Notes: a model not told the origin generated them from the letters alone. A stretch of DNA of 7,467 bases from Desulfobulbus_C sp964551175 (GCA_964551175.1 CAZKBZ010000117.1:1-7467), one strand, 5' to 3'; counted from the stretch's first letter, positions 1 through 6,634 are shown. Numbers and translations are program-made.

Positions 1-116
1 CTTATGGGAATAACAGATGATTGTTGACTCATTTCAATAGATTTCCCACAACAAGGCAGCATCTTCCTGCTCAATCCGAACAGCCAATTTTCCATCCACG
101 AGACAAAAAAATCCTA

Positions 117-128
117 TTTTCCGGAAAA
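117..128. promoter_or_regulatory. Candidate upstream activator site (12-bp palindrome)
   Basis: TTTTCCGGAAAA is a perfect 12-bp inverted repeat. Its centre lies about 140 bp upstream of the start point predicted from the -24/-12 promoter at 240-255. Sigma-54 activators normally bind dyad sites roughly 80-150 bp upstream, so the position suits an enhancer for the PEP-CTERM gene. PrsR-type regulators are the known sigma-54 activators linked to PEP-CTERM genes, but no regulator is encoded in this window. Only one copy is seen, and a 12-bp palindrome in AT-rich DNA can occur by chance. Confidence 0.25.
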
Positions 129-239
129 AACGGAAGTATTTGTTCATAATTACGGATAAATACTGAGGAACAGGGATAATCTTTCCTTGGTTAACTTGTA
201 ACTAATTGATTTATAATAACTTATTTTTACCAAAATATC

Positions 240-255
240 TGGCACGATGAATGCA
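240..255 (+). promoter_or_regulatory. Sigma-54 (RpoN) -24/-12 promoter
   Basis: The sequence TGGCACG-ATGA-ATGCA matches the RpoN consensus TGGCACG-N4-TTGCA at every position except the first T of the -12 box. The invariant GG (241-242) and GC (253-254) are separated by exactly 10 bp, as required. Transcription would start near 266, giving a leader of about 44 nt before the ATG at 310. PEP-CTERM genes in several exosortase-bearing Gram-negative bacteria are controlled by RpoN with the PrsK/PrsR two-component pair, so element and gene support each other. Confidence 0.8.
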
Positions 256-292
256 GAACAATGATTACACAGGCTAAAAATTTATTGATTAC

Positions 293-298
293 AGGAGT
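293..298 (+). promoter_or_regulatory. Ribosome binding site of the PEP-CTERM gene
   Basis: AGGAGT lies 11 nt before the ATG at 310. The core is a good Shine-Dalgarno sequence, but the spacing is longer than the usual 5-9 nt. No closer start codon is in frame, and the ATG at 310 begins a clear signal peptide, so this start is kept. Confidence 0.6.
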
Positions 299-309
299 AA
301 CACTATTTT

Positions 310-645
310 ATGAAAGCACGACTCCTTTTCCTCCTTACTGTCTTGACCGTGTCTGCATTGGCAGCCAATCTTGCCCAGGCGACTGCCAATGCAGCCAACG
401 ATGACACCACTGCCTGGAACAGAAATGTTCCCTACAACGCCCCGCCACCCGGCGATGAAAACGGTATATTAAACCTCGCTTCCCCGGAAGTGGCGGACAC
501 ATTGGGCTCTCTTCAGCAGCCCAACTCCAGTCCCTTAGAAGATCAGAACCCGCAGGCAGTACCTGAACCCGCCACCATGCTGCTGTTCGGTACAGGGCTG
601 GTCGGACTGGCTACGGTAAGCCGTAAAAAAATGAACCAGAAGTAA
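310..645 (+). CDS. Small PEP-CTERM sorting-domain protein (exosortase substrate)
   Basis: This 111-residue secreted protein has both ends of an exosortase substrate. Residues 1-24 or 1-28 form a Sec signal peptide: a Lys/Arg-containing start, a Leu/Val-rich core and AxA cleavage sites at AQA (22-24) and ANA (26-28). The C-terminus is a textbook PEP-CTERM signal, with VPEP at 84-87, a hydrophobic span at about 89-102 and the basic tail RKK at 105-107. In known systems exosortase (EpsH/XrtA type) recognises this tail in the inner membrane, and the product goes to the cell surface or extracellular matrix. The mature middle part is only about 55 residues, rich in Pro, Asn, Asp and Ser, has no cysteine and shows no domain I recognise. 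It is probably disordered. The gene stands alone between a sigma-54-type promoter and an intrinsic terminator, so it is likely a single-gene transcript. Family assignment is firm; the specific role is unknown. Confidence 0.9.
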   Translation: MKARLLFLLTVLTVSALAANLAQATANAANDDTTAWNRNVPYNAPPPGDENGILNLASPEVADTLGSLQQPNSSPLEDQNPQAVPEPATMLLFGTGLVGLATVSRKKMNQK

Positions 646-668
646 CACCATTTCTATAGCAGTTGTAC

Positions 669-701
669 AAACGGCAGAGTCAACCGACTCTGCCGTTTTT
701 T
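669..701 (+). terminator. Rho-independent terminator of the PEP-CTERM gene
   Basis: An 11-bp perfect GC-rich stem (671-681 pairing with 686-696) closes an AACC tetraloop. It extends by two A-T pairs and runs into six T residues (696-701). It lies 24 bp after the TAA stop at 643-645. On the minus strand the same hairpin is followed by TTTGTACAAC, a weaker U tract, so it might also stop transcripts coming from rsmE. Confidence 0.92.
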
Positions 702-787
702 GTTTCCAGTTTCTTTTCATTCATATCTTGCCCTGATCACATTTTTTTCTCTTTGCACGCCAGAAGTCATCCTGTCTGAGAAAATTA

Positions 788-1531
788 TCACTGCCTGCCT
801 AAATCGGTGAGCAACTGCAGCTGGGCCAGCAGGGCGACTACGGCTGTATCAACATGCAGGATCCTGTCACCCATGGAAAAGCCTTTGAATCCCTGCCTGG
901 AAAAACAGGCCAGCTCAAAATCATTCCAGCCCCCTTCCGGTCCTACGGCAAGCAAAACTTTTTGTGCCCCGTCCTGCCCATGGCCGGAAAACACATCGAT
1001 CAGTTTGGTTGTTGCACCCGGATGGGCTATCAGGCCATGCCCTTTCAGTTTCGGGACAACATCTTCAACAAAGGGTTTGAAACGTTGGTGAATACTTACC
1101 CCCGGCAAACGGGTATCCACTGCCTGCTCAAGCCCCTGCAGCAGTAAAGACTGTATTTTTTCCGGATGCAGGACAGGAGAGTGAAAGAAAGATTTTTCCA
1201 CCTTGGCCGCCCTGATAAGATGAATATGATCGACTCCCAGAACTGTGGCCTGCTTGAGAATCCGCTGCAGCATGATAGGCCTCGGCAGCGCAAGGATCAA
1301 ATCCACATTGGCCGCCGGCTGAGGTTGCCGGTCAAGATGTACACGTATTGATACTGCGGCATCATCCAGGGAAAGGATTGTTCCCTCACCCATTTTTCCA
1401 TTGATCATGCCCACACGCAACCTGTCTCCACTGACAAGACCGAGAATTTGACGGATATGTTCTGCACGTCGATCCGTCAAAATGACACGATCTGCAGCTA
1501 ATTCATGCTCTGTAAAGAGGACCAGATTCAT
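788..1531 (-). CDS. rsmE: 16S rRNA (uracil(1498)-N3)-methyltransferase RsmE
   Basis: This SPOUT-class enzyme uses S-adenosylmethionine to methylate N3 of U1498 in 16S rRNA, in the decoding region of the 30S subunit. The protein is 247 residues, normal for the family. Residues 1-70 are the PUA-like RNA-binding domain, including RAEHI and the SGDRLRVG turn near 34-41. The rest is the knotted methyltransferase fold: an ALP motif at 81-83, KQATVLGV at 93-100, the cofactor-binding VGPEGGW at 196-202 and MGDRILHVDTA at 220-230. In the last motif many homologues have ILR-x-ET, so His225 and Asp228 are variants here. The VEKSFFHSP stretch (111-119) marks the E. coli-like branch. The ATG at 1531 is the only usable start, because an in-frame TAA lies just upstream. 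No Shine-Dalgarno sequence precedes it. It is divergent from waaA across 75 bp. Confidence 0.95.
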   Translation of the reverse strand: MNLVLFTEHELAADRVILTDRRAEHIRQILGLVSGDRLRVGMINGKMGEGTILSLDDAAVSIRVHLDRQPQPAANVDLILALPRPIMLQRILKQATVLGVDHIHLIRAAKVEKSFFHSPVLHPEKIQSLLLQGLEQAVDTRLPGVSIHQRFKPFVEDVVPKLKGHGLIAHPGATTKLIDVFSGHGQDGAQKVLLAVGPEGGWNDFELACFSRQGFKGFSMGDRILHVDTAVVALLAQLQLLTDLGRQ

Positions 1532-1538
1532 AGTGTGT

Positions 1539-1600
1539 TTGACAAGTTATCTGGAATGCGTGATACTTGGTTCTGTGATTCTCTGTATCATGACTATAAT
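1539..1600 (+). promoter_or_regulatory. Candidate promoter region of waaA-comEC
   Basis: Two overlapping possibilities are visible. The first is a perfect TTGACA (-35, 1539-1544), a 17-bp spacer and GATACT (-10, 1562-1567, 4 of 6), giving a start near 1574 and a leader of about 33 nt. The second is a perfect TATAAT (1595-1600) ending six bases before the waaA ATG. Its -35 is poor, but it would produce a nearly or fully leaderless mRNA. On the opposite strand TATAGT (5 of 6), with TAGACC 16 bp upstream, could serve rsmE. Assignments are by consensus matching only. Confidence 0.45.
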
Positions 1601-1606
1601 GCGCCC

Positions 1607-2887
1607 ATGATCCTGGTCTATAATTTTCTACTCACATTGTTCATTCTGCTCCTGCTGCCACTGATCGGACTTATCATCCTGAGCCGGTCAAAGTATCGTG
1701 GTCGCACCCTGGAACGACTGGGATTGAAGCTCGGCAGTATAAAAAAAATTTCTGCAGCTCACAATGCGGCCGACCCTGTTATCTGGATCCATGCCCTGTC
1801 CGTGGGTGAAGTTACATCCGTCCTGCCTCTGGTCAAGGCTGTCCGGCAGGACATGGAAACAACTGTTATCGTCTTTACTGTCGCAACCCGTAGCGGCAGA
1901 CAAATTGCCGACACTCTTGTTGCTCATCTTGCAGATATTGTTCTGTACAGTCCTTTTGATCTTCGTTTTGCGGTACAGCGATACATAACCGCCATTAATC
2001 CGGATCTGTTTATTCTTGTGGAAACCGATTTCTGGCCTAACTGGTTATCGCAATTAAAAGCACACGCGATTCCGGCAATGCTGGTTAATGGCCGCATATC
2101 TGAACAATCTTTTACATCCTACAGTCGATTCTCCTTTTTTTTCAAACCCATGTTTCGTTGCTTTGACCTGCTTTCCATGCAGACTACAGGGGATGCAGAA
2201 AAGATGATCAACCTTGGCATTGATCCTGAAAAAGTGATTACTCTCGGCAACCTTAAGTATGATATCAGTGCAGCAAACGGAATCGACCAGGGTATAAACC
2301 GGGAGACTCTGGCAATAGATGAAGACCTGATCATCTGGGTCTGCGGTTCAACCCATGCCGGAGAGGAACACATTCTTTTTGCAGCTTTTAAGAAACTCTC
2401 TGCCGGCTGCAATCTCTTCCTTATTCTGGCACCTCGTGATATCAGCCGGGGCAGCGAGCTGGTCAGCCTGGCCACGCAATTCGGGCTTCGGGCCAGAACG
2501 CGCACGAGCCGGTCAACAGGCGGCAGGATATTGATCCTGGACACTATCGGTGAACTAAGTTCATGTTATGGTATTGCACGCCTGGCCTTTGTCGGTGGCA
2601 GCCTGGTTGCACAGGGAGGACATAATCCCATAGAGCCGGCGGCTTACGGTGTGCCCGTTCTGTTCGGCAGCCACATGGAGGACTTTCAGGAAATAGCCCG
2701 GGATCTTGTTGCCTGTGGCGGGGCAGAAACAGTAACCGACACCTCCCTTATAACTCTTGCCGGAACTATCCTCCAATCTGATGATGTCCATGCTTCCATG
2801 GCAAAGGCGGCCAAATCACTTGTTGAGCAACATCGCGGTTGCGTGGCCAATCATCTGCAGGAAATACACCGGTTGCTGGAGAAGTGA
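1607..2887 (+). CDS. waaA: 3-deoxy-D-manno-octulosonic acid (Kdo) transferase
   Basis: This GT30 glycosyltransferase moves Kdo from CMP-Kdo to the lipid A precursor at the cytoplasmic face of the inner membrane, starting the LPS core. From the ATG at 1607 it has 426 residues, close to E. coli WaaA (425). A membrane anchor spans about residues 4-25. HALSVGEV carries the probable catalytic Glu68. ETDFWPN follows at 139-145, then the NGRIS, GNLKYD and GSTHAGEE motifs. The donor-site block is FVGGSL followed by GGHNPIEP, with Glu343. The usual PRHPER motif reads PRDISR here (276-281), so the histidine is Asp278. An upstream in-frame ATG exists at 1505, but it lies inside rsmE and would add 34 residues the family lacks, so 1607 is preferred. 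No Shine-Dalgarno sequence precedes 1607. The stop is 7 bp before comEC, which suggests an operon. One copy is seen; whether it adds one or more Kdo units cannot be read from the sequence. Confidence 0.95.
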   Translation: MILVYNFLLTLFILLLLPLIGLIILSRSKYRGRTLERLGLKLGSIKKISAAHNAADPVIWIHALSVGEVTSVLPLVKAVRQDMETTVIVFTVATRSGRQIADTLVAHLADIVLYSPFDLRFAVQRYITAINPDLFILVETDFWPNWLSQLKAHAIPAMLVNGRISEQSFTSYSRFSFFFKPMFRCFDLLSMQTTGDAEKMINLGIDPEKVITLGNLKYDISAANGIDQGINRETLAIDEDLIIWVCGSTHAGEEHILFAAFKKLSAGCNLFLILAPRDISRGSELVSLATQFGLRARTRTSRSTGGRILILDTIGELSSCYGIARLAFVGGSLVAQGGHNPIEPAAYGVPVLFGSHMEDFQEIARDLVACGGAETVTDTSLITLAGTILQSDDVHASMAKAAKSLVEQHRGCVANHLQEIHRLLEK

Positions 2888-2894
2888 GACGGCC

Positions 2895-5417
2895 ATGTAT
2901 TCCATGCCCGACAGAGCAGGGTCTCTTTGCCAGTGGTGCAATCACAACATCCTGATTCCGGTAACCCTCTGTTTCATCCTGGGTACTGAAAGCGGCCGTC
3001 TGCAACCGTCCGTTCTGTCCGAAACAGCAGCTGTCATTACCCTCCTTCTGCTGGCCACAATTATAATTATATTATACTTTCAGCAAAACAAAGCTGCCCT
3101 GTTTCTGTCTCTTCCCCTTTTTTTTCTGGTCGGTCATCTCAATACTGTTCACCATATCAGGGAACCTCTGACTGCCGGTCACATCTTTAATCAGCTTGAC
3201 CAGCAGAGCAATGTCTCCCTCGTCGGCACCCTGGCAACCATGGTTGAACAATACAGTGAAAAATCACGTTTTGAAGTACAAGTCCGGGAAATCCTGATCC
3301 ATGGCAACAATTCACAGTGGCAGCCTGTCCACGGCCGGGTGAGATTGTCCATGCGTGGAAAAATCAATAGCCTGCAGCCCGGCACGACACTGATGATCCA
3401 GGCAAAAGTGGGTAGAATAACCAACTATAAGACACCAGGGAGTTTCGACTATAAAGGCCACATGGCAGCCAGGAATATTTATGTCAGCGGCTGGATCAAG
3501 GACAGACACCATATTATTCAGGTCCGGGATGAGGCACAATCATTTCTGCAGCAGTTGCGTTTCCTCTCTGAACGGATCAGGCAAAAGGTGGCTTTTTTTC
3601 TGGCTCGCCATCTTGATCCTGACATTTCAGGACTGTACCAGGCCTTACTGGTTGGCAGTCGTGCAGGAATTTCCCCACAGATCCTGGAACAGTTCAAGGC
3701 CACCGGGACCATGCATCTGCTGGCAATATCGGGTCTGCATATGGGATTGCTTGGTCTGATGATCGGCTCAGCACTCAACTGGCTGCTGAAACGTTCCCAG
3801 TGGCTGCTTCTGCATGTCCATGTTCCCAGTCTGGCATTGACAGGTACCCTGCCGATTCTGGTTGGTTATGGATTTATTGCCGGTATGAACACACCGGTCC
3901 TGCGGGCACTGATAATGGCGATAGTTCTGCTGGCAGCCATACTTGTTCGCAGGCAGTACAGTCTGCTTCATCTTGTGGCAGCGGCTGCCCTGGTAGTTCT
4001 AATTTTTAACCCTCTGGCCCTGTTCACGGTTTCCTTTCAACTTTCCTTTGCTGCTGTCACTGGACTGGCCCTGTTTTTTCCGAAACTTATCAACACGACC
4101 GAAATTGAGACTGTAACTCCGGGGAAAATGGCGACCCTTGCCGGCTATGCAAAAACAGCACTCCTGGTCTCTGTTACGGCAACCCTGGGTACCCTGCCCT
4201 TCATTCTGCTTCACTTTAACCGTTTTTCAACCATTGGCCCGGTTATGAACCTGGCTGTGGAGCCTTTTCTCTGCTTCTGGGCACTGCCCTGGGGACTTGT
4301 TGCCATTCCCCTGATCTTCTTTTCTCCGGAGATGGCCGTTCTGCTGCTCAAAATCGGCGGCCTGGGCATAGTAGCCGGGCAGCAGTGCGCTGCCCTGGGT
4401 GCTGCAGTTCCCTTTGGTTCGCTGTGGACCATCACGCCAACAACCCTGGAAATTTTTCTCTATCTATTGCTGTTCCTCATCTGGCGTCTCCGGCCGCTAC
4501 CATCCCGGATCGGAAAAATTGGTTGTCTGGCAGGGCTGCTGCTTGTACTCAACTTTACCTGGGGTCTCTGGTTTCCGGAAAAGCCGGACAACAGTCAGGT
4601 AACCTACCTGGATGTTGGCCAGGGTTCCACCTCATTCCTGCATCTGCCCGATGGCTTGCGGATCCTTATCGACGGAGGCGGCACAAGGAGCAGCAGTTAT
4701 AATGTCGGAGAACGAATCATTGCACCATACCTGTGGAAACAGCGAATCTGGAGACTTGACAGGGCCATCATTACCCATCCCCACAGTGACCACTTCAACG
4801 GCATGGACTTTATACTCTCACATTTTCGGCCAAAAGTACTGTATATCAACGGTGACCAGCGCAGCGAGGGAAACTATGTGCAGATTATCGAACAGGCCAG
4901 ACAGCAGGGAGCTGACATCATTATCCCCTCTGCCGGCAGGGATGTTGTCAGGGGCAGTGACTTTGGGCTTGTTGTTTTGGGGATGAACGGACTTGACGAG
5001 GAACAGGATGGTTCTGTAAACGATAAAAGCCTGGTGCTGAAATATACCCAGGGAAGGCGGGCATTTCTTTTTCCAGCCGATATCAGCCGGAAAAGCGAAA
5101 ACATACTTGTAAAAAACAAGGTGGACCTGACAGCCGACGTGCTGCTTGCACCTCATCACGGCAGCCTGACATCAAACAGCAGACAGTTTATTGAAGCGGT
5201 CAGTCCATCCCTTATCGTTGTATCAGCAGGAAAAACAGGACGAGCTCATTATCCTGCCCAGGAAAATCTTTCATTCTGGAATAAAAAACAGATCCGGACA
5301 TTCATCACCAGGGATCAGGGAACCATCACCTGTTTTACTGATGGCAACAGACTGGCCTGTACGGACTTTGCAGGCAGCTGTCAAGCAGGCAATAACAAAC
5401 ACTGTACAATGCTGTGA
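2895..5417 (+). CDS. comEC: ComEC/Rec2 DNA internalization channel protein
   Basis: ComEC is the inner-membrane channel that carries single-stranded DNA into the cytoplasm during natural transformation. From the ATG at 2895 the protein has 840 residues and all three family domains. N-terminal membrane helices (about 18-30, 45-62 and 68-80) lead into a soluble OB-like domain (about 105-205) ending in PGSFDYKGHMAARNIY. The multi-helix competence domain opens with MHLLAISGLHMG at 273-284. A C-terminal metallo-beta-lactamase domain carries LDVGQG (572-577), LIDGGG, the metal ligands HPHSDH (628-633), a PAD with Asp729 and APHHGS (752-757). The metal motifs look intact, which suggests an active nuclease-type domain. 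Odd points are a CxxC pair before the first helix (Cys12, Cys15) and four cysteines in the last 28 residues. An open frame continues upstream to 2757 but only overlaps waaA. A weak GGAG lies 13 nt before the chosen start. It is probably co-transcribed with waaA. Confidence 0.94.
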   Translation: MYSMPDRAGSLCQWCNHNILIPVTLCFILGTESGRLQPSVLSETAAVITLLLLATIIIILYFQQNKAALFLSLPLFFLVGHLNTVHHIREPLTAGHIFNQLDQQSNVSLVGTLATMVEQYSEKSRFEVQVREILIHGNNSQWQPVHGRVRLSMRGKINSLQPGTTLMIQAKVGRITNYKTPGSFDYKGHMAARNIYVSGWIKDRHHIIQVRDEAQSFLQQLRFLSERIRQKVAFFLARHLDPDISGLYQALLVGSRAGISPQILEQFKATGTMHLLAISGLHMGLLGLMIGSALNWLLKRSQWLLLHVHVPSLALTGTLPILVGYGFIAGMNTPVLRALIMAIVLLAAILVRRQYSLLHLVAAAALVVLIFNPLALFTVSFQLSFAAVTGLALFFPKLINTTEIETVTPGKMATLAGYAKTALLVSVTATLGTLPFILLHFNRFSTIGPVMNLAVEPFLCFWALPWGLVAIPLIFFSPEMAVLLLKIGGLGIVAGQQCAALGAAVPFGSLWTITPTTLEIFLYLLLFLIWRLRPLPSRIGKIGCLAGLLLVLNFTWGLWFPEKPDNSQVTYLDVGQGSTSFLHLPDGLRILIDGGGTRSSSYNVGERIIAPYLWKQRIWRLDRAIITHPHSDHFNGMDFILSHFRPKVLYINGDQRSEGNYVQIIEQARQQGADIIIPSAGRDVVRGSDFGLVVLGMNGLDEEQDGSVNDKSLVLKYTQGRRAFLFPADISRKSENILVKNKVDLTADVLLAPHHGSLTSNSRQFIEAVSPSLIVVSAGKTGRAHYPAQENLSFWNKKQIRTFITRDQGTITCFTDGNRLACTDFAGSCQAGNNKHCTML

Positions 5418-5434
5418 GGTTCATTTCTGAACCT
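5417..5434. terminator. Stem-loop between convergent comEC and pilT (weak terminator candidate)
   Basis: AGGTTCA (5417-5423) and TGAACCT (5428-5434) form a perfect 7-bp stem with a TTTC loop. It begins on the last base of the comEC stop codon. Only AGTTTGC follows on the plus strand and there is no T run on the minus strand, so it is not a classical terminator. Its place in the 39-bp gap between convergent stops suggests a role in 3'-end formation or protection for either transcript. Nothing else in the gap looks like a terminator. Confidence 0.35.
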
Positions 5435-5456
5435 AGTTTGCAACTTGGCAGCAGGA

Positions 5457-6539
5457 CTATATCTCGGTAAAATCAGTCGGTGGTCTGCGCAGAAATTTTA
5501 CGAACTTCTGCTTTTCAACACAGTTCGTATACGCATCCTCGGCGCTGATCTTTTTCTTTTCCAGCAAAGCCATAATGGCGTCGTCTACCGTCTGCATGCC
5601 GTATTTCTTTCCTGTCTGCATAACTGATGGGATCTGGTACGTCTTGGACTCACGTATCAGGTTGCGCACTGCAGGTGTACAGATCAGCACCTCCAGAGCA
5701 GCAACCCGACCCCTGATATCAACACGCTTGAACAAGGCCTGGGAAACTACCGCCTTCAGCGCGTCTGCCAGGGTGGACCGTACCTGGCCCTGCTGATTTG
5801 CTGGAAAAATTTCAACAACACGGTCAACCGTCTTCATGGCGTTCATGGTATGCAGTGTCCCGAACACCAGATGACCGGTCATGGATGCCTCCATGGCCAG
5901 GGAAATGGTCTCAAGATCACGCATCTCACCGACCATGATAATATCCGGATCCTCACGCAGGGCGCCACGCAGGGCAGCGGCAAAACTCTTGGTATGGGTG
6001 CCGACCTCCCGATGGTTGACAATACAGCCCTTGCTCTTATGCACAAACTCGATGGGATCCTCAATGGTCAGGATGTGATCGCTCCTGGTCCGGTTAGCCT
6101 CGTCTATAACGGCTGCCAGGGTTGTTGATTTACCGGAACCGGTCGGACCGGTGACCAGTACAAGTCCTTTGGGCAGGCTTGCAAGTTTGGCAATGACCTT
6201 GGGCAGGCCCAGCTGATCACAGGTGAGGATATCACTTGGGATTTCACGAAAAACTGCACCGATACCGTACTTCTGCTCAAAAAAATTGCAACGATAACGG
6301 GCAAGACCGGGAATTTCATAACCAAAGTCCATGTCCCCGCGTTCTTCAAAAATTTTGATTTTATCTTCAGGACAGATTTCGTACAGCATGGCCTTCAGGG
6401 TTTCGTTTTCCAGGGTTTTAAACTTCACCCGTTCAATATCACCATGGACCCGCAACACCGGCTGCTGGCCGGCGATCATATGAAGGTCGGATGCGCCTTC
6501 ATCATTCATCAACTTGAAAAATGCATCTATCTGAGCCAT
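5457..6539 (-). CDS. pilT: Type IV pilus retraction ATPase PilT
   Basis: PilT is the cytoplasmic hexameric ATPase that powers pilus retraction in twitching, surface attachment and DNA uptake. At 360 residues it has the normal length. A PAS-like N-terminal domain (about 1-100) contains SDLHMIAG at 17-24. The RecA-like core has Walker A GPTGSGKST (131-139), the Asp box TIEDPIEFVH (158-167), Walker B IIMVGEMRD (200-208, Glu205) and the His box TGHLVFGTLHT (221-231). AVRNLIRE (290-297) matches the C-terminal AIRNLIRE signature needed for retraction. This points to PilT rather than PilB/GspE (assembly), which are longer and have a zinc motif; PilU is a less likely alternative. The ATG at 6539 has a strong AGGAG (6546-6550) 6 nt upstream. 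The LOG-like gene lies 95 bp upstream on the same strand, so co-transcription is possible. I see no convincing promoter in that gap. Confidence 0.93.
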   Translation of the reverse strand: MAQIDAFFKLMNDEGASDLHMIAGQQPVLRVHGDIERVKFKTLENETLKAMLYEICPEDKIKIFEERGDMDFGYEIPGLARYRCNFFEQKYGIGAVFREIPSDILTCDQLGLPKVIAKLASLPKGLVLVTGPTGSGKSTTLAAVIDEANRTRSDHILTIEDPIEFVHKSKGCIVNHREVGTHTKSFAAALRGALREDPDIIMVGEMRDLETISLAMEASMTGHLVFGTLHTMNAMKTVDRVVEIFPANQQGQVRSTLADALKAVVSQALFKRVDIRGRVAALEVLICTPAVRNLIRESKTYQIPSVMQTGKKYGMQTVDDAIMALLEKKKISAEDAYTNCVEKQKFVKFLRRPPTDFTEI

Positions 6540-6545
6540 TCCTCT

Positions 6546-6550
6546 CTCCT
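6546..6550 (-). promoter_or_regulatory. Ribosome binding site of pilT
   Basis: Read on the minus strand, the purine tract AAGAGGAGAGAGG includes AGGAG 6 nt before the ATG at 6539. This is a strong site that fixes the pilT start, unlike the absent or weak sites of rsmE and waaA. Confidence 0.8.
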
Positions 6551-6634
6551 CTTACAAATAAACCAAAACCACCTGCCGCCTTGGGCCTGCATCCAGCATG
6601 AAACAATCACATAAAAATATAATAGCACGTTTAT

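Larger units (their letters stand above)
1..309. other. AT-rich intergenic region upstream of the PEP-CTERM gene
   Basis: I see no convincing gene here. The region is clearly richer in A and T than the coding sequence to its right. It holds a 12-bp perfect palindrome (117-128), two GGATAA copies exactly 20 bp apart (154-159 and 174-179), a short GTTA-N5-TAAC dyad (190-202) and a sigma-54-type promoter (240-255). A 37-codon reading frame starts with ATG on the minus strand (147 down to 34), but it has no ribosome binding site and I do not call it a gene. The plus strand is also open across 28-156, without a start codon, so a decayed gene is possible but unproven. Confidence 0.6.

Noticed and set aside
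261..309. ATG at 261 as an upstream start
   Set aside because: It is out of frame with the PEP-CTERM gene and close to the predicted transcript start. Its translation across the signal-peptide region has no secretion features.
854..1147. Plus-strand open frames inside rsmE
   Set aside because: They are antisense shadows of a full-length conserved gene, with no family motif of their own.
1505..1606. N-terminal extension of waaA from an ATG at 1505 (or 1556)
   Set aside because: It overlaps the 5' end of divergent rsmE, crosses the proposed promoter and adds residues before the membrane anchor that the family lacks. Starting at 1607 gives the expected length.
2757..2894. Upstream extension of comEC into waaA
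   Set aside because: The frame is open only because it overlaps the end of waaA. The added 46 residues are not ComEC-like, and the ATG at 2895 directly follows the waaA stop.
4385..4986. Alternative-frame ORFs inside comEC
   Set aside because: The comEC frame contains all conserved channel and metallo-beta-lactamase motifs without interruption. The other frames show no recognisable protein.
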